Source of the DNA: Saitoella complicata NRRL Y-17804
Taxonomy: Eukaryota > Ascomycota > Saitoellomycetes > Saitoellales > Saitoellaceae
Reading direction: 5' to 3'
DNA length: 64,000 nucleotides
NCBI RefSeq assembly: GCF_001661265.1
Contig: NW_017566997.1
Span: 1 to 64,000, forward strand
A program made the translations under genes and the position numbers. Below, piece by piece: positions 20,025 through 32,216 of this stretch. Every line of letters starts with the position of its first letter. Position 1 is the stretch's first letter. Under the pieces are notes generated by a model. It had not been told where the DNA came from, ran no database searches, and saw nothing but the letters and a program-made list of their open reading frames with translations.

Positions 20025-20568
20025 CGATATCGATTGCGGTGATAACCTAAACGTAGCTATAGAAATGGCGATTACGGTAGAGTTTCGCCAGGTCTAAAGT
20101 AGACCGAGAGCAGAAATACGTTCAACAAAGCCGCCCTTTTCATTTATTGGAAGACGTAGTATCGCTGACGCGACTAAAACCGAGTCATTTGTGCACTCGG
20201 TGCAACGCCGATGGAACCGAAACCGTTTGGGCGTAGTTCTGTCCGTAGCCTTTGCTGCGTTACGATACGTTTCTGCTTCAAAACCCGCGTCTCTCGCAGA
20301 CACTCCAATTCTGATGAACCAGATGCATCACTCGATAACTGAGCACAGGTCAACGAGGGGACATAGCAACATAGCAACAAGGTCAAACTCCGATTCCAAT
20401 GCGATACATATTGAGGAAACCCAATATCGATACTACCCTAATAAAGCGCCCAAAGAAATTTCATCCCAATGCCTTGAACTTTCTCTCGTAGAACACTATA
20501 TATCCTACACTCCCCTCTGCATTTCCGCATAGTCATCTATCGCATCCTACACGCTCATACTTCTTCCC
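20025..20568. other. intergenic region between convergent PPR and TRAP-alpha genes
   Basis: Two convergent genes end here. The frames at 20094-20532 are short, overlap on both strands and show no motif. No RNA gene or transposon is visible. Confidence 0.5.
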
Positions 20569-21458
20569 TTAGATAGCCTCACCAAGAGTAACACCCTTGC
20601 TCTTCTGCACCTTCTTCGCACTTCCACCCCTGGGAGTGGAAGGTCTAGGACCACTCTGCCTAGACCTGGGGCGCAAATGGTGCTCCGGAATCCACGACTC
20701 GTCGTACCCCTTCGCACTGGTGGTCGCTCCCGCGCTGGCCTCAACGGGCGCAACAGCCTCCACCGGCTCCGCCTTGGCAACCTTCTTCGCACCAGTGGAC
20801 CTCTTCTTTCCGGTAGAGGGAGGGGCGATGAACGCACCGTAAGCGTAGTAAGCAATGCCGGCCATCAACGCCAAGAGGGTGGTGTAGAGGAACAACACGC
20901 TAGGGTCGAAGATGGAGAAAGGAGGGTCGGAGATGATGACCGTGGCGTTGTGCGCGAGAGCCTGGAAGATGGTCGCAGGGTTCGCGGCGGAGGTGAAGTA
21001 GACGGTGAGGAGGAGCCCGAGGGTTCCGGGGGCGAGGTCGGTGGTGAATTGGTAGGGGATATTGAGGGAACCGGTTGGTGGGACGGGGGTGTTAAGCTTG
21101 GACACAGTCATCTACTCAGGAATTAGCGTTGAACTGGTGTAATGCGAATCAATTGACCGAAGAGATCAATCGCAATTGTACATACGTTACGAACGACAAT
21201 GTCAGGCTTAGCAAGGTCATACCAAGCACCCTGGACATGAGAAACAACCAATGCCTCACTGGGGTCAGTGTTCTTGAACGCAATGTTCACGCGAGCAGGC
21301 GCGCCATTGATGACCTCCCTGTTACCGGCGAGGGAAGTATCGAGATCAGGCCAGGTAGAGCCGATCTCGACGAGAGGAGCGACGGGAGCCGCGGCGTCCT
21401 GGGCGAGAGCCAAGGGCGCGAGTAGAGCGGAAGTGAGAGCGAGGAGAGAGAAGCGCAT
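20569..21458 (-). CDS. translocon-associated protein alpha (TRAP-alpha / Irc22-like)
   Basis: A single-pass ER membrane protein that in other eukaryotes associates with the Sec61 channel and assists insertion of some precursors. Exon 1 (21458..21186) and exon 2 (21111..20569) are joined over a 74-nt intron (GTATGT...GAGTAG) and encode 271 residues. The start MRFSLLALTSALLAPLALAQ is a clear signal peptide. A lumenal beta-sandwich domain (about 25-165) follows, then one membrane helix, FLYTTLLALMAGIAYYAYG (about 168-190), and a Lys/Ala-rich cytosolic tail. An upstream in-frame ATG at 21527 would bury the signal peptide, so the later start is preferred. Family call rests on overall layout and the NMTVSKL..P-x-GSLNIPYQF region. 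Confidence 0.75.
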
Positions 21459-22008
21459 TTTAGGGATCAATTGCAATTGAGAGGTTGATGTTGATCGGTG
21501 ATGGATTCGCGCGACGTTGGAGGTCACCGGTGCCAGGGTTCAATTGCGCGGCGAGTGACGCGCTGCGTGACAGAGGACGGCCGTGAGGAAATCGGAGAAA
21601 GGATGGAGAATTTCGGATTGTGCTTTTGAGATAGCGAAGGGAACAGAGACTTTAGACCGGGTAGTGTGTACAAGCTGTTTGGTAGTATGAACGGTGACAA
21701 AACTGCGTTGGCAACTGCTACGGACAGCAGAGCTCGAGGTGTAGGATGAGAGGATATTTGGATAAAGGGCAACGGATAGACATCACAGTGAGAAGAGAAC
21801 AAGAAGTAGAGAAACGAACGTGTCTTTATGGTATACTATCATAAGTCGAGAACAAGCAGACACTTAGGATCCAACATGCATCAAGCACAGTCGACGACCC
21901 CCACTTGCTCAACATTTCAAAAAATAAATCGTAGAATCACTCCACATGAATCATCTCAACCAACCTCGGCCAAATCCAATAACTTTCCCCACAACTCGAC
22001 CAAGAAAT
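21459..22008. other. intergenic region between the TRAP-alpha and THI4 genes
   Basis: This half-kilobase holds the promoter of the TRAP-alpha gene and the 3' flank of THI4, which lie head to tail on the minus strand. No gene or RNA is recognisable. Confidence 0.5.
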
Positions 22009-24113
<2,105 letters not shown>

Positions 24114-27100
24114 TTAGTCGTCATCCTCAATATCATCATCATGAACCTCATCCTCCTTCCTTACCGGCCTCGTGGGCTTGACAACCCGTCCGGGCGTTTT
24201 CCTCCCCTTCTCCCTCTCCTTCTCCTCCTCCCCCTTCAACTCCTCCACAATCCGATCATAGGAAACCCCCAACTTGCCCTTCATCTTCTCCAATCTCTCC
24301 CTATACTTTTCCTGAGCCGTGCCACTGAGGACAGCCAAGACGATCTTCCCCGCCAACTCACACACCTGCCTCTCCGCCTCAATAGCCTTAACCCCCTCCA
24401 ATTTCTCACCCTGTGTGTTGTCATCATCTTCCTCCTCCATCTCCTCATCCGAATCATCACCACCCCCACCACGACGGATCCGGCCGCCACCACTGCTGCC
24501 AGTAAGCCTCCCAACCTCCTGCTCCAAACACCTCATGACTGCTTCCTGTCCCTCCTCCGACACCCCACCCCTCATCCCACTCCCAACCTTGACGCGCAAC
24601 AATTCCAATCCCCCAAACGTCACAAACAACGTCCACATATCCAGCAACATACACGCCGCTTGGTGCTTTGCCTCGCTCCACCTCATCTGTGCCAGAATCT
24701 GGACGAGGATATCGAGAACCGTGTCGCGGGTTTCGCGCATCTGTCGGGCATCGCGGTCGTCGGCAGGGGATTGTGACGTAGAAGCCAGCGTCTGAATCTT
24801 CCACATAAAGTACCACCTCAAACTCTTCATCGCAGACACGATGAGTACAGTCTCATCATCATCTAACGCAACACCTCTCTCAACAATCTGTACCAGCACA
24901 CTGACCCCAGACAACCCACCATCCTCCTCCTCCATCGAATTCAAACAATTCGTCGCAGCAATCAACAACTCCAGTCTCCTAACCGCAGTCTCCACATCCC
25001 TCAACTCCTCCTCCCGAAACGCATCCGTCGCCAATGCCTTCCCCTTGACAAGACGTCTCAACCCACTCACGCTCTCATCCTGGATTTCAATGATTTTCGC
25101 CTCCGTAAGCGTACTCATATTCTCGAACGTCTGTGCACGCAACAAGGCAGCCGCAGCCTCCCGCAAGACGTTTTCATCCGTATGCTTGAAGAACGCACGC
25201 CCGATATCATCGAGAAGGGCCTCATACGCCGCATCCTGCCTCAATATCTGATAAATATCCAACTTCATCAACTGCTGCAACCTCAACACATCCGACGCAG
25301 TCCCCGGCGATCCCCCAAATTTCTGCATCAACTTCGGCAACAAACCCACCAGTGCCCTCGACACCTCCTCCTCAACATTCTTCGCCTCATCACTCTTCTT
25401 CTTGTTATGCGCCGCGGTCTGTTCAGCGTGCGTGATCGCACTCCTAACGCTCGCCCTGAGAACCTGCAACAAAATCCCCTCCTCCCCCTCCGTGGGCGCA
25501 CACAACCACCTCACCTTCTCCCCCACCGTCTTCAAACTCTCCAAATCAGCCTCAGTACCAACAGCAGAATGATCAAACAACAGATACTCCGCCAAATTCT
25601 CCCAATCCTGCATCTCTTCGAATCCCTCCCACAACGCCGTCGTGGCAAGATAGACACGACTCGTCGCCTTCCCCTCCGCCCCCAACCTCACTACCTCCCT
25701 CTCTCTCTCCTCCTCGTCCTCCTCTTCTTGTGTGTCAACCCCTATAGATCCATCAAACCTCCCCAACACCTCCGCAAGACACTTAAACCTGACCCACACC
25801 CCCCACTTCTCACCCTCGCCCTCAACCTCCTCCACACCACCCACAACCTCCGTCTTCTCCTCCACGCCCTCCGCAACCTGCGCCAAGAAAATCGGCGCAG
25901 CAGCCGCACGAATTTTGATATCTTTATCGAAAATCAACACAGCGATTTTCTCGACCTCTTCAGATTCAAGGAAGCCCCGAGCACGGATGTTGTTGAGCAG
26001 CCCGATTGCAGTGGCACGAACAGACGTATCAGCCTCCCTCTCCGCCATCTCAATAATCCTTGGCTTAAACCTCTCCGTGAAATGCCTCAGAGACGCAACA
26101 TTATTATCATCAGCATACAACCTCCCCAATACCTTCACGACCTCATGTCTCGTCGCCGCATTCGTATCCGACAAGACCCAGCCGAGGTAGCGTAAATACT
26201 GTCCCTCCAGAAACATGGACGGTAACTTGAGCATCCAACCACCGAGTTCACGGATACACTCTGTCCGAATCTGCGGGAAGACATCACGGTATCGGTGAAC
26301 AAAGACGACATCAAACGTATCCGACACCATCCCACTCACAGTCTCGACCTGTTCTCCAATCTCCGCGGTCTTCCTCTCAAGCGTCTTGACCTTCGTCTCA
26401 TTCGCCCTCGCCTTTTTCTGTTCCGCCTCGAGCTGCCTGGTCGCGGTCGATTCCTCTTTCTTCAGCTTTCCGAGAAGATCACAAAGTGCCGACACGATAT
26501 TGAGTGACATAACCGTAGACGTATGCCTCATCGGCCGAAACGTAGACGAACTCAACGCACCAATCCAAGTCTGTAAACTCTCCAACAAAATCCCATCCCA
26601 AAGCACGCCCCTCCCCGCCGCAGCCCCCACCAACCTCCTCAGGAAATCCCCCAAACTTTTCCTAAACCTCTTGAACTCGGGTTTCTTGCTCACGAGGGGG
26701 TACTCCCTTCTCGCCTTCTCCCTCACAACTTCCTGAATCTGCGCCAGTGTCTGCGTGGCGGAATCCGCGTCTTCGACGTCGTATGCGGTAATGGGTGTGT
26801 TACACGCGCAACACTTCAAGATGAAATTGACCATCTCCGTGATTGCCTCTCCACTCGCCTCAGCATACGAATCCAACCAATCGTTAATCGTGGACTCCAG
26901 GGCGGCATCCGGGTCGAGGAGTGCGTCATAAAGGGGTGAGTCCATTTCTTCCAACTCTTCGTGTTCGGTGTGAGGCGCATTGATACGAGCTTTCTTGCCG
27001 GGTTTGCCGGTGCGGGCGGGGGTGCGTTTGGGTGTAGAGGCAGCTTTACGGACACGTCCTCCAGCACCGCCCTTGGACTTGGGCTCACGAAGCTCCTCCT

Positions 27101-27329
27101 CCTCTTCACTCTCTTCCTCACTCTCATCGTCCTCCTCCTCTTCACTCTCTTCCTCATCAGAGGCTTCCCCGCCCCTCTTCCTCTTTCCCGCCGGTGTAGT
27201 ATTCTGCGGCGTATACAGCGGCTGCGGCTTCGACCTCACACGCGTCGAACGTCTATCCGTCGCGGGGGAGGAAACGCCGCTGTCGTCTGTGCCTAGTGCT
27301 GTAGAGGCTGTTGTTGTCCGTCGAGGCAT
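24114..27329 (-). CDS. SCC3: cohesin subunit SA/STAG (Scc3/Irr1/Psc3)
   Basis: 1071 residues, intronless. Scc3/STAG proteins bind the kleisin of cohesin and load it on DNA for sister-chromatid cohesion in the nucleus. The N-terminus has basic patches and an acidic run of Glu/Asp (about residues 57-80), then a basic stretch and PHTEHEELEEMDSPLYDALLDPDAALES. The STAG domain follows, with NFILKCCACN (about 165-175), then the stromalin conserved domain containing FVHRYRDVFPQIRTECIRELGGWM and YLRYLGWVLSDTNAATRHEVV (about 345-405), the characteristic signature. A HEAT-like helical region continues to about 970, and the tail is acidic and basic, ending DDDIEDDD. Length agrees with the family. It is divergent from CIA2. 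Confidence 0.92.
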   Translation of the reverse strand: MPRRTTTASTALGTDDSGVSSPATDRRSTRVRSKPQPLYTPQNTTPAGKRKRGGEASDEEESEEEEDDESEEESEEEEELREPKSKGGAGGRVRKAASTPKRTPARTGKPGKKARINAPHTEHEELEEMDSPLYDALLDPDAALESTINDWLDSYAEASGEAITEMVNFILKCCACNTPITAYDVEDADSATQTLAQIQEVVREKARREYPLVSKKPEFKRFRKSLGDFLRRLVGAAAGRGVLWDGILLESLQTWIGALSSSTFRPMRHTSTVMSLNIVSALCDLLGKLKKEESTATRQLEAEQKKARANETKVKTLERKTAEIGEQVETVSGMVSDTFDVVFVHRYRDVFPQIRTECIRELGGWMLKLPSMFLEGQYLRYLGWVLSDTNAATRHEVVKVLGRLYADDNNVASLRHFTERFKPRIIEMAEREADTSVRATAIGLLNNIRARGFLESEEVEKIAVLIFDKDIKIRAAAAPIFLAQVAEGVEEKTEVVGGVEEVEGEGEKWGVWVRFKCLAEVLGRFDGSIGVDTQEEEDEEEREREVVRLGAEGKATSRVYLATTALWEGFEEMQDWENLAEYLLFDHSAVGTEADLESLKTVGEKVRWLCAPTEGEEGILLQVLRASVRSAITHAEQTAAHNKKKSDEAKNVEEEVSRALVGLLPKLMQKFGGSPGTASDVLRLQQLMKLDIYQILRQDAAYEALLDDIGRAFFKHTDENVLREAAAALLRAQTFENMSTLTEAKIIEIQDESVSGLRRLVKGKALATDAFREEELRDVETAVRRLELLIAATNCLNSMEEEDGGLSGVSVLVQIVERGVALDDDETVLIVSAMKSLRWYFMWKIQTLASTSQSPADDRDARQMRETRDTVLDILVQILAQMRWSEAKHQAACMLLDMWTLFVTFGGLELLRVKVGSGMRGGVSEEGQEAVMRCLEQEVGRLTGSSGGGRIRRGGGGDDSDEEMEEEDDDNTQGEKLEGVKAIEAERQVCELAGKIVLAVLSGTAQEKYRERLEKMKGKLGVSYDRIVEELKGEEEKEREKGRKTPGRVVKPTRPVRKEDEVHDDDIEDDD

Positions 27330-27660
27330 TGTTTGCGACTCTCAATTGGAGGGTGTAGCTACCAGGTCTAGGGAGGTGTTGAGATCGGGGAGTATGGGTG
27401 TCGCACGAAGCGTCGGAGGTGGACGCGTCTGCTGCGTGGGGAAGCACTGGGAACATCGGTCCGTGGATGTCATGAAAAGAGCCTCGATCAATATATATTT
27501 GTTATCAAAGCTATTTCACAACATCAGCCCTTGACTTTTTCCTCTTTCTCTCGTGCTCCTGCAATACATCTGCCCCCGTACATCACCGCCAAACCCCCTC
27601 CTCCTCCTCCTCCTCCTCCAACCCATACACCACCAACCAATCTCTCCCCTTTGATCAGCA
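27330..27660. other. divergent promoter between the cohesin and CIA2 genes
   Basis: 330 bases shared by two divergent housekeeping genes. The CIA2 side has a pyrimidine-rich tract of repeated CTC units (about 27595-27619), probably in the 5' leader. No other feature is visible. Confidence 0.5.
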
Positions 27661-28275
27661 ATGGAAAACGCAAACCCAACAGTCCACCACGTCGCAACCC
27701 GCTCCTCCCCCAAAGACCAAGATCCTTTCGCCGACATCCTCGCCTCCACTTCTTTCTCCGATGGCAGTGGCGACACAGACTCCGACACCTCCTCGAACTA
27801 CGATGACGAGGAACGAGCTGATCCAATCGATGCACAAGAAGTATACGGTACGAATCTCGTGGGATGCGGATATCGATCAAGAACTAATCGAGTGCGTACA
27901 GATCTCCTAGCAAACATCACGGACCCAGAACACCCCCTAACCCTCTCCCAACTCGCCGTCGTCAATCTCCCCCACATCACCGTCCACGACCCCTCCTCCT
28001 CCAACTCCCGGCCCACCCCATCCACAGTCCTCGTCGAAATAACCCCAACAATCCCCCACTGCTCAATGGCCCAACTAATCGGCCTCTGCGTCCGCGTCCG
28101 CCTCGAACGCTCCCTCCCCTCTCGTTTCCGGGTCGACGTCAAAGTTAGGGAAGGGACGCATCAAAGTGAGGGACAAGTGAATAAGCAGTTGGCGGATAAG
28201 GAGAGGGTTGCGGCTGCTTGTGAGAATGAGCAGTTGATGGGGGTGTTGGGGGGCATGATGGAGACTTGTGTGTGA
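27661..28275 (+). CDS. CIA2: cytosolic iron-sulfur assembly component CIA2 (MIP18/FAM96 family)
   Basis: Part of the targeting complex that hands iron-sulfur clusters to nuclear and cytosolic proteins such as DNA polymerases and helicases. Exons 27661..27847 and 27902..28275 flank a 54-nt intron (GTACGA, branch CTAAT, acceptor TACAG); the intron is a multiple of three, so the unspliced frame is also open. Splicing yields 186 residues and restores the family block [20 protein letters not shown]. The hyperreactive Cys lies in [18 protein letters not shown]. The N-terminal 55 residues are acidic and disordered. The C-terminus is [25 protein letters not shown], as in the family. Confidence 0.93.
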   Translation: MENANPTVHHVATRSSPKDQDPFADILASTSFSDGSGDTDSDTSSNYDDEERADPIDAQEVYGTNLVGCGYRSRTNRVRTDLLANITDPEHPLTLSQLAVVNLPHITVHDPSSSNSRPTPSTVLVEITPTIPHCSMAQLIGLCVRVRLERSLPSRFRVDVKVREGTHQSEGQVNKQLADKERVAAACENEQLMGVLGGMMETCV

Positions 28276-28798
28276 CTGACTGTGCTGTGTGGGTGTGTTT
28301 GAATGTGTTTGAGTTTTTGGTTGCAATTGTTTGGGCTTTGTTTTGTTTGGCGTTATTTGGCATTCTTTTGGGTTCCTTTGAATAGGATATCTCGTTCACC
28401 ATTTCTGCATTCCTTGCCGCACGTACTCATGAGGGACAAGTAGAAACGAATACCTGCGGCAACGGGCTCCGGCATCGCAGCAGCCCTCGGTACAGTCCCG
28501 TGTCGTACACACGTCTACTTTAACTATCAGTGGATATCAAGTCTCATAATCGATTCGGTCATACCAGCCCGGGGTGGTGAAGCTGTTCGTATGCGAGAAT
28601 AGTAATGATACGCATCGTCGTTTCAGCAATTCTAAATACATGTATCGGTCGCTTCTCGAGATACAAGTCCAAGCTGCCGGACCAGAATCGCTCCTACCCA
28701 AACCCAGACATATCCTGAGACTTCGCAGACTGCCGTCGTGTCTCCAAACCCAGCCCATCATGACGACAGCATTCACAAATTTTGCCAATCCTAAATCC
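28276..28798. other. intergenic region between CIA2 and tRNA-Val
   Basis: Contains the CIA2 3' flank, with GT-rich sequence near 28270-28330, and the upstream flank of tRNA-Val. No coding region can be supported. Confidence 0.5.
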
Positions 28799-28870
28799 GG
28801 CTCCTTGGTGTAGTGGAATCACATTCGCCTCACACGCGAAAGGCCGCGAGATCGAAACTCGCAGGTGTCA
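28799..28870 (+). tRNA. tRNA-Val (anticodon CAC), with atypical T loop
   Basis: 72 nt. The D arm TGGTGTAGTGGAATCACA, anticodon arm TTCGC-CTCACAC-GCGAA (anticodon CAC) and T stem GCGAG/CTCGC are all intact. A run of eight T follows directly, as a Pol III terminator should. Two oddities: the acceptor stem GGCTCCT/AGGTGTC has a T-T mismatch at pair 4 and a G-T at pair 2, and the T loop is ATCGAAA instead of TTCGAAN. The B box still fits GWTCRANNC, so transcription is likely. Confidence 0.85.
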
Positions 28871-28963
28871 TTTTTTTTCTATTTCATTTCCCGTTTCTCA
28901 CATATGACACCCTGGCCCCAACATCATTATTTCCATTGTTGCTGTGTGTACCGTGCGCTTCAC

Positions 28964-29776
28964 CTAGCTTCCTCCGCCCGACCCTTTAGCAACGTCAGTC
29001 CTTCCAGCACACCCCTCCAAATGCCTCTTCAACCCCACAAACCTCCTCCCAAACTCCTCCCCACACCTGACACACCTCAACTCCCCCCTCCTCAACCCCT
29101 CCTCCCTCACCCTAACCTCCCTCTCAACCCTCTCCTCATCAACCCCTCCCGTGTCATGGTCATACAGCTTGAGCGAGGGAATAGAGTCGAAAGGAATAAA
29201 GAAGGGCATGGTGAACGAAAGATAATGTTTCGCGTTTTTTAGGGCGGGAGAACGGAAGTCTTGACTTATGATGTGGATGTGGAGGTTTGAAAGCGATGGC
29301 CTCGCATGGATCCCAGCCCTCACCTCGACTCGCTCGACCCCACCCATTCCAACAACCGCCGCTCGACGTAATTCGTTTTGGGCCATCGATATGGCAGCAT
29401 CGACATCCGCGCGTAAATCATCCCTGATGACAGGATCAGAGAGTACGGTGAGTGGGTGATGGAGCGTGAGGGTTTGATTGCGGGGGAGGAGGAGGTAGTG
29501 GATGCGGGCTTTTGGGTATTTGTCGCGGATGAGGATTGTTCGATCTGTGATACGCAAACATGGCGGGATGGTGGGGTTTTGCAGGAAGGGGGCGAGGGCG
29601 GAGCGGAAGGCTTGGTTTGAATGGGCGTTTGGGTTTACAGGTGAAGGACGGGTGCGGGAGGAAGAAGACATGAGGGTTTGGACTGTGGCCGTACTGGTTG
29701 AAGTTTCGTCTTCTGTCGTGGACATTGTGCTCGTTGTTCTCGTTGTTCTCACGGTGACGTCAAGGGGTGCCTGCAT
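28964..29776 (-). CDS. HNT3: aprataxin-like DNA 5'-adenylate hydrolase (Hnt3)
   Basis: 270 residues. Aprataxins remove AMP stuck on DNA 5' ends after failed ligation. The HIT domain (about 50-200) has PKARIHYLLLPR near its start and the catalytic block PSLSNLHIHIISQDFRSPALKNAKHYLSF. The C-terminal C2H2 finger, CVRCGEEF...LKRHLEGC (about 233-255), completes the Hnt3 layout. The first position of the His triad reads Asn (N-L-H-I-H), whereas human aprataxin has His there; the other two His are present. Two later in-frame Mets (residues 18 and 36) could also serve as start; the first 45 residues are Thr/Ser-rich and not informative. Confidence 0.88.
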   Translation of the reverse strand: MQAPLDVTVRTTRTTSTMSTTEDETSTSTATVQTLMSSSSRTRPSPVNPNAHSNQAFRSALAPFLQNPTIPPCLRITDRTILIRDKYPKARIHYLLLPRNQTLTLHHPLTVLSDPVIRDDLRADVDAAISMAQNELRRAAVVGMGGVERVEVRAGIHARPSLSNLHIHIISQDFRSPALKNAKHYLSFTMPFFIPFDSIPSLKLYDHDTGGVDEERVEREVRVREEGLRRGELRCVRCGEEFGRRFVGLKRHLEGCAGRTDVAKGSGGGS

Positions 29777-30339
29777 ACAGCCATGTGTCCGTGGGAATAC
29801 ATATACCCTTGGATCGTGTTGTCGAGTACAACTACGCTGTTGGGACCAGCGTGAGACATCATGTTGGTTATCACAGTAGATGATACAATCCCGACTCGGA
29901 ACGGCCGAGAGGAATGATCAACCAGCTGCTGCAGCGGAGCCACCGTCCGTCCCGGAGATCCCGCGGCACCGTGCCCCCCAAGCACAACAGCACCCAGGAC
30001 GACCAGCACGCCCATCGGACAACAGCAAGACGACCAGCACAGCCGACGAAAGCAACGCCGCTGACCCCCATGACCCACCGCCAAGACACAACCCAGCTGT
30101 CCGAAGTATACTCGATTCCCCCATTCGACGGTGCTGCGCCTCCGTGCTAAGCTTTTAGGCGAATGACTAAGCGAGTGCGGTGCAGCAGCAGGTGTTTGGG
30201 CGCGCGCGCGTGAGGGAGCGAGGCTTAGCTGTGTTTGTTTGGGGTTGTACGGAGGGTTAATAATAAGAGGAGCACTCCCCCCTCTCTTTCTTGGTAGCAT
30301 ACACCGTCGCTTCTCTTCCTTCGTTTTTCGTTGTTCAGC
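29777..30339. other. divergent promoter between HNT3 and the GH72 gene
   Basis: A 560-bp region with short frames on both strands but no gene. A GCGCGCGCG run lies near 30200-30210 and an AT-rich TTAATAATAAG patch at 30257-30267, about 80 bases before the GH72 start codon, which might act as core promoter. Confidence 0.45.
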
Positions 30340-31854
30340 ATGCGATTCTCCCTCCTCGCCGCCGCGGCGACAGGCCTCCTAACCGTCGCCTCCGCCCTCA
30401 ACCCAATCGTCGTCCAAGACCGCTACCTCTACGACTCCGTCACCAACGAGCGTTTCTTCATGGTCGGAGTCGACTACCAACCCGGCGGTGCAGCCGCCGT
30501 AACATCCGGCTCAGACCCCCTCTCCGATCCCGACATCTGCCGCCGTGACGCCTACCTCTTCCAACAACTCGGTGTAAACACGATTCGAGTCTACTCCATC
30601 GATCCCACCATCTCGCACGATGAGTGTTTTGGGATTCTGAATGCGGCCGGGATTTATGTCGTGCTGGACGTGAACTCGCCGTTGGAGGGACAACATCTCA
30701 ATCGCTATGAGCCGTGGACGACGTATACAGGTCCGTACATGGAACACGTGTTTTCAGTTATCGAGGCCACGAGCGGGTATCCTAACCTCCTCGGCTATTT
30801 CGCCGGAAACGAGGTGGTGAATGACGAGGAAAGCGCCGAATTCTCCCCTCGCTATCTCAAAGCCGTCACGCGTGACATGAAGTCCTACATCTCCAACCAC
30901 GCTTCACGCGATATCCCCGTCGGGTACTCTGCCGCAGACGACTTGAAGTACCGTGTCGAGCTCGCTGAATACCTGGCCTGCGGCGACGACGGAAACGCAG
31001 ATTTCTTCGGTGTGAACAGTTACAGCTGGTGTGGCACCCAAACCTTCCAAAGCTCCGGCTACGACAAACTCACCGCCGCATTCGACAACTTCACAATCCC
31101 CGTCTTCTTCTCCGAATACGGATGTATCGAAGTCACACCCCGTATCTTCCAAGAAGTCGAGGCGTTGTACACGACGAATATGACGTCCGTTTTCAGCGGT
31201 GGTTTGATTTACGAGTTCTCGATGGAGGAGAATGGGTACGGTATCGTCGAGATCGATCACGATGATGAATCTCTCACGCTACTCCCGGACTACGAAGCCC
31301 TCCGTACCCGATACGCAGCAGTCCCCACCGCCGTCCCTGGCCCCGCCCTCACCCGCTCCGGCGGCTCCTCAAACGCCTACGCCACCGGTCCTACTTGCCC
31401 CGACGCCGGCGCCTACACCAACATCAACGGCACCACCTCCCTCCCAGCCGCAGTCGATAACGTCCCAGACCTCATCGCGGACGGCATCCCCACCGACCTA
31501 AACATCTGGCGCGGACGACCCGTGATCACGGATATGGACACCGAGACGACGTTGAGGATCGTTGGGGTTGATGGGGGTGAGGTGCAGCAGAAAGCGTTGG
31601 TGAGGTTGAGTGAGGATCCGGAGGGGGCGGTGGAGTTGGCTGTGGCGAGTAGTGTTGCTACTGCGTCGAGGACTGCGACGGCGACGAGGTCTGGGGCTTC
31701 GTCGTCGAGCGGGACCGCTAGTGCTACGAGTACGGCGAGTGGGGGATCTAGCTCGGAGACGACGACGAGTGGAGCGATGAAGATGTTGGGTGCGGGTGCG
31801 GGTGCGGGTGTGTTGGCGGCGGCGGTTGTTGTGGGTGTTGCTGTTGTTATGTAA
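30340..31854 (+). CDS. GPI-anchored beta-1,3-glucanosyltransferase (GH72, Gel/Gas family)
   Basis: 504 residues. These enzymes cut and rejoin beta-1,3-glucan chains to lengthen them in the cell wall. The ATG at 30340 starts a signal peptide (MRFSLLAAAATGLLTVASA). The GH72 barrel (about 20-320) shows the catalytic acid/base Glu in FAGNEVVND (about 158) and the nucleophile Glu in FFSEYGC (about 259), plus the family PLSDPDICRRDAYLFQQLGVNTIRVYS region. A Ser/Thr-rich linker and a final hydrophobic stretch (LGAGAGAGVLAAAVVVGVAVVM) mark a GPI attachment signal. I see no Cys-rich CBM43 (X8) module, so it belongs to the subfamily without one. Confidence 0.93.
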   Translation: MRFSLLAAAATGLLTVASALNPIVVQDRYLYDSVTNERFFMVGVDYQPGGAAAVTSGSDPLSDPDICRRDAYLFQQLGVNTIRVYSIDPTISHDECFGILNAAGIYVVLDVNSPLEGQHLNRYEPWTTYTGPYMEHVFSVIEATSGYPNLLGYFAGNEVVNDEESAEFSPRYLKAVTRDMKSYISNHASRDIPVGYSAADDLKYRVELAEYLACGDDGNADFFGVNSYSWCGTQTFQSSGYDKLTAAFDNFTIPVFFSEYGCIEVTPRIFQEVEALYTTNMTSVFSGGLIYEFSMEENGYGIVEIDHDDESLTLLPDYEALRTRYAAVPTAVPGPALTRSGGSSNAYATGPTCPDAGAYTNINGTTSLPAAVDNVPDLIADGIPTDLNIWRGRPVITDMDTETTLRIVGVDGGEVQQKALVRLSEDPEGAVELAVASSVATASRTATATRSGASSSSGTASATSTASGGSSSETTTSGAMKMLGAGAGAGVLAAAVVVGVAVVM

Positions 31855-32144
31855 GGCGTGAGCACTGAGCGAGCGTGGGAGGGTGCTTACAGCTGAAGTA
31901 CCTACATGGTGATTATACAATATGATAGAAAGAATAGGAGCTTTCTCTTTCTTTTTATTCTTTGCTACTGTGTTCAATTCCCAAATGTTGTGCAGTGAGA
32001 GTCATGAGAATACACACACTCAACAACGAGCAATGAACCTCGAAACCTGGCGTTGGTCGGGACTGTGAATGTCACCTCGATGGATCCCACGCACCGTTGA
32101 TGGAAAACCTGATAATGTTTTCTTGTGATGAGATTTCATCAGTA

Positions 32145-32216
32145 GGGGCTATGGCCTAGTGGTAAGGCGTCCGCTTTGCATGCGGAAGATCTGGGGTTCG
32201 ATCCCCCATGGCTCCA
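32145..32216 (+). tRNA. tRNA-Ala (anticodon TGC)
   Basis: 72 nt. The acceptor stem pairs GGGGCTA with TGGCTCC and has A as discriminator. The anticodon stem TCCGC/GCGGA encloses TTTGCAT with anticodon TGC. The T arm TGGGG-TTCGATC-CCCCA is standard, and a T-rich terminator follows from 32217. There is no intron. Confidence 0.95.

Noticed and set aside
25182-26195. 337-codon plus-strand frame opposite the cohesin gene
   Set aside because: Leu/Pro/Arg-rich antisense reading of the STAG gene with no motif or own promoter context.
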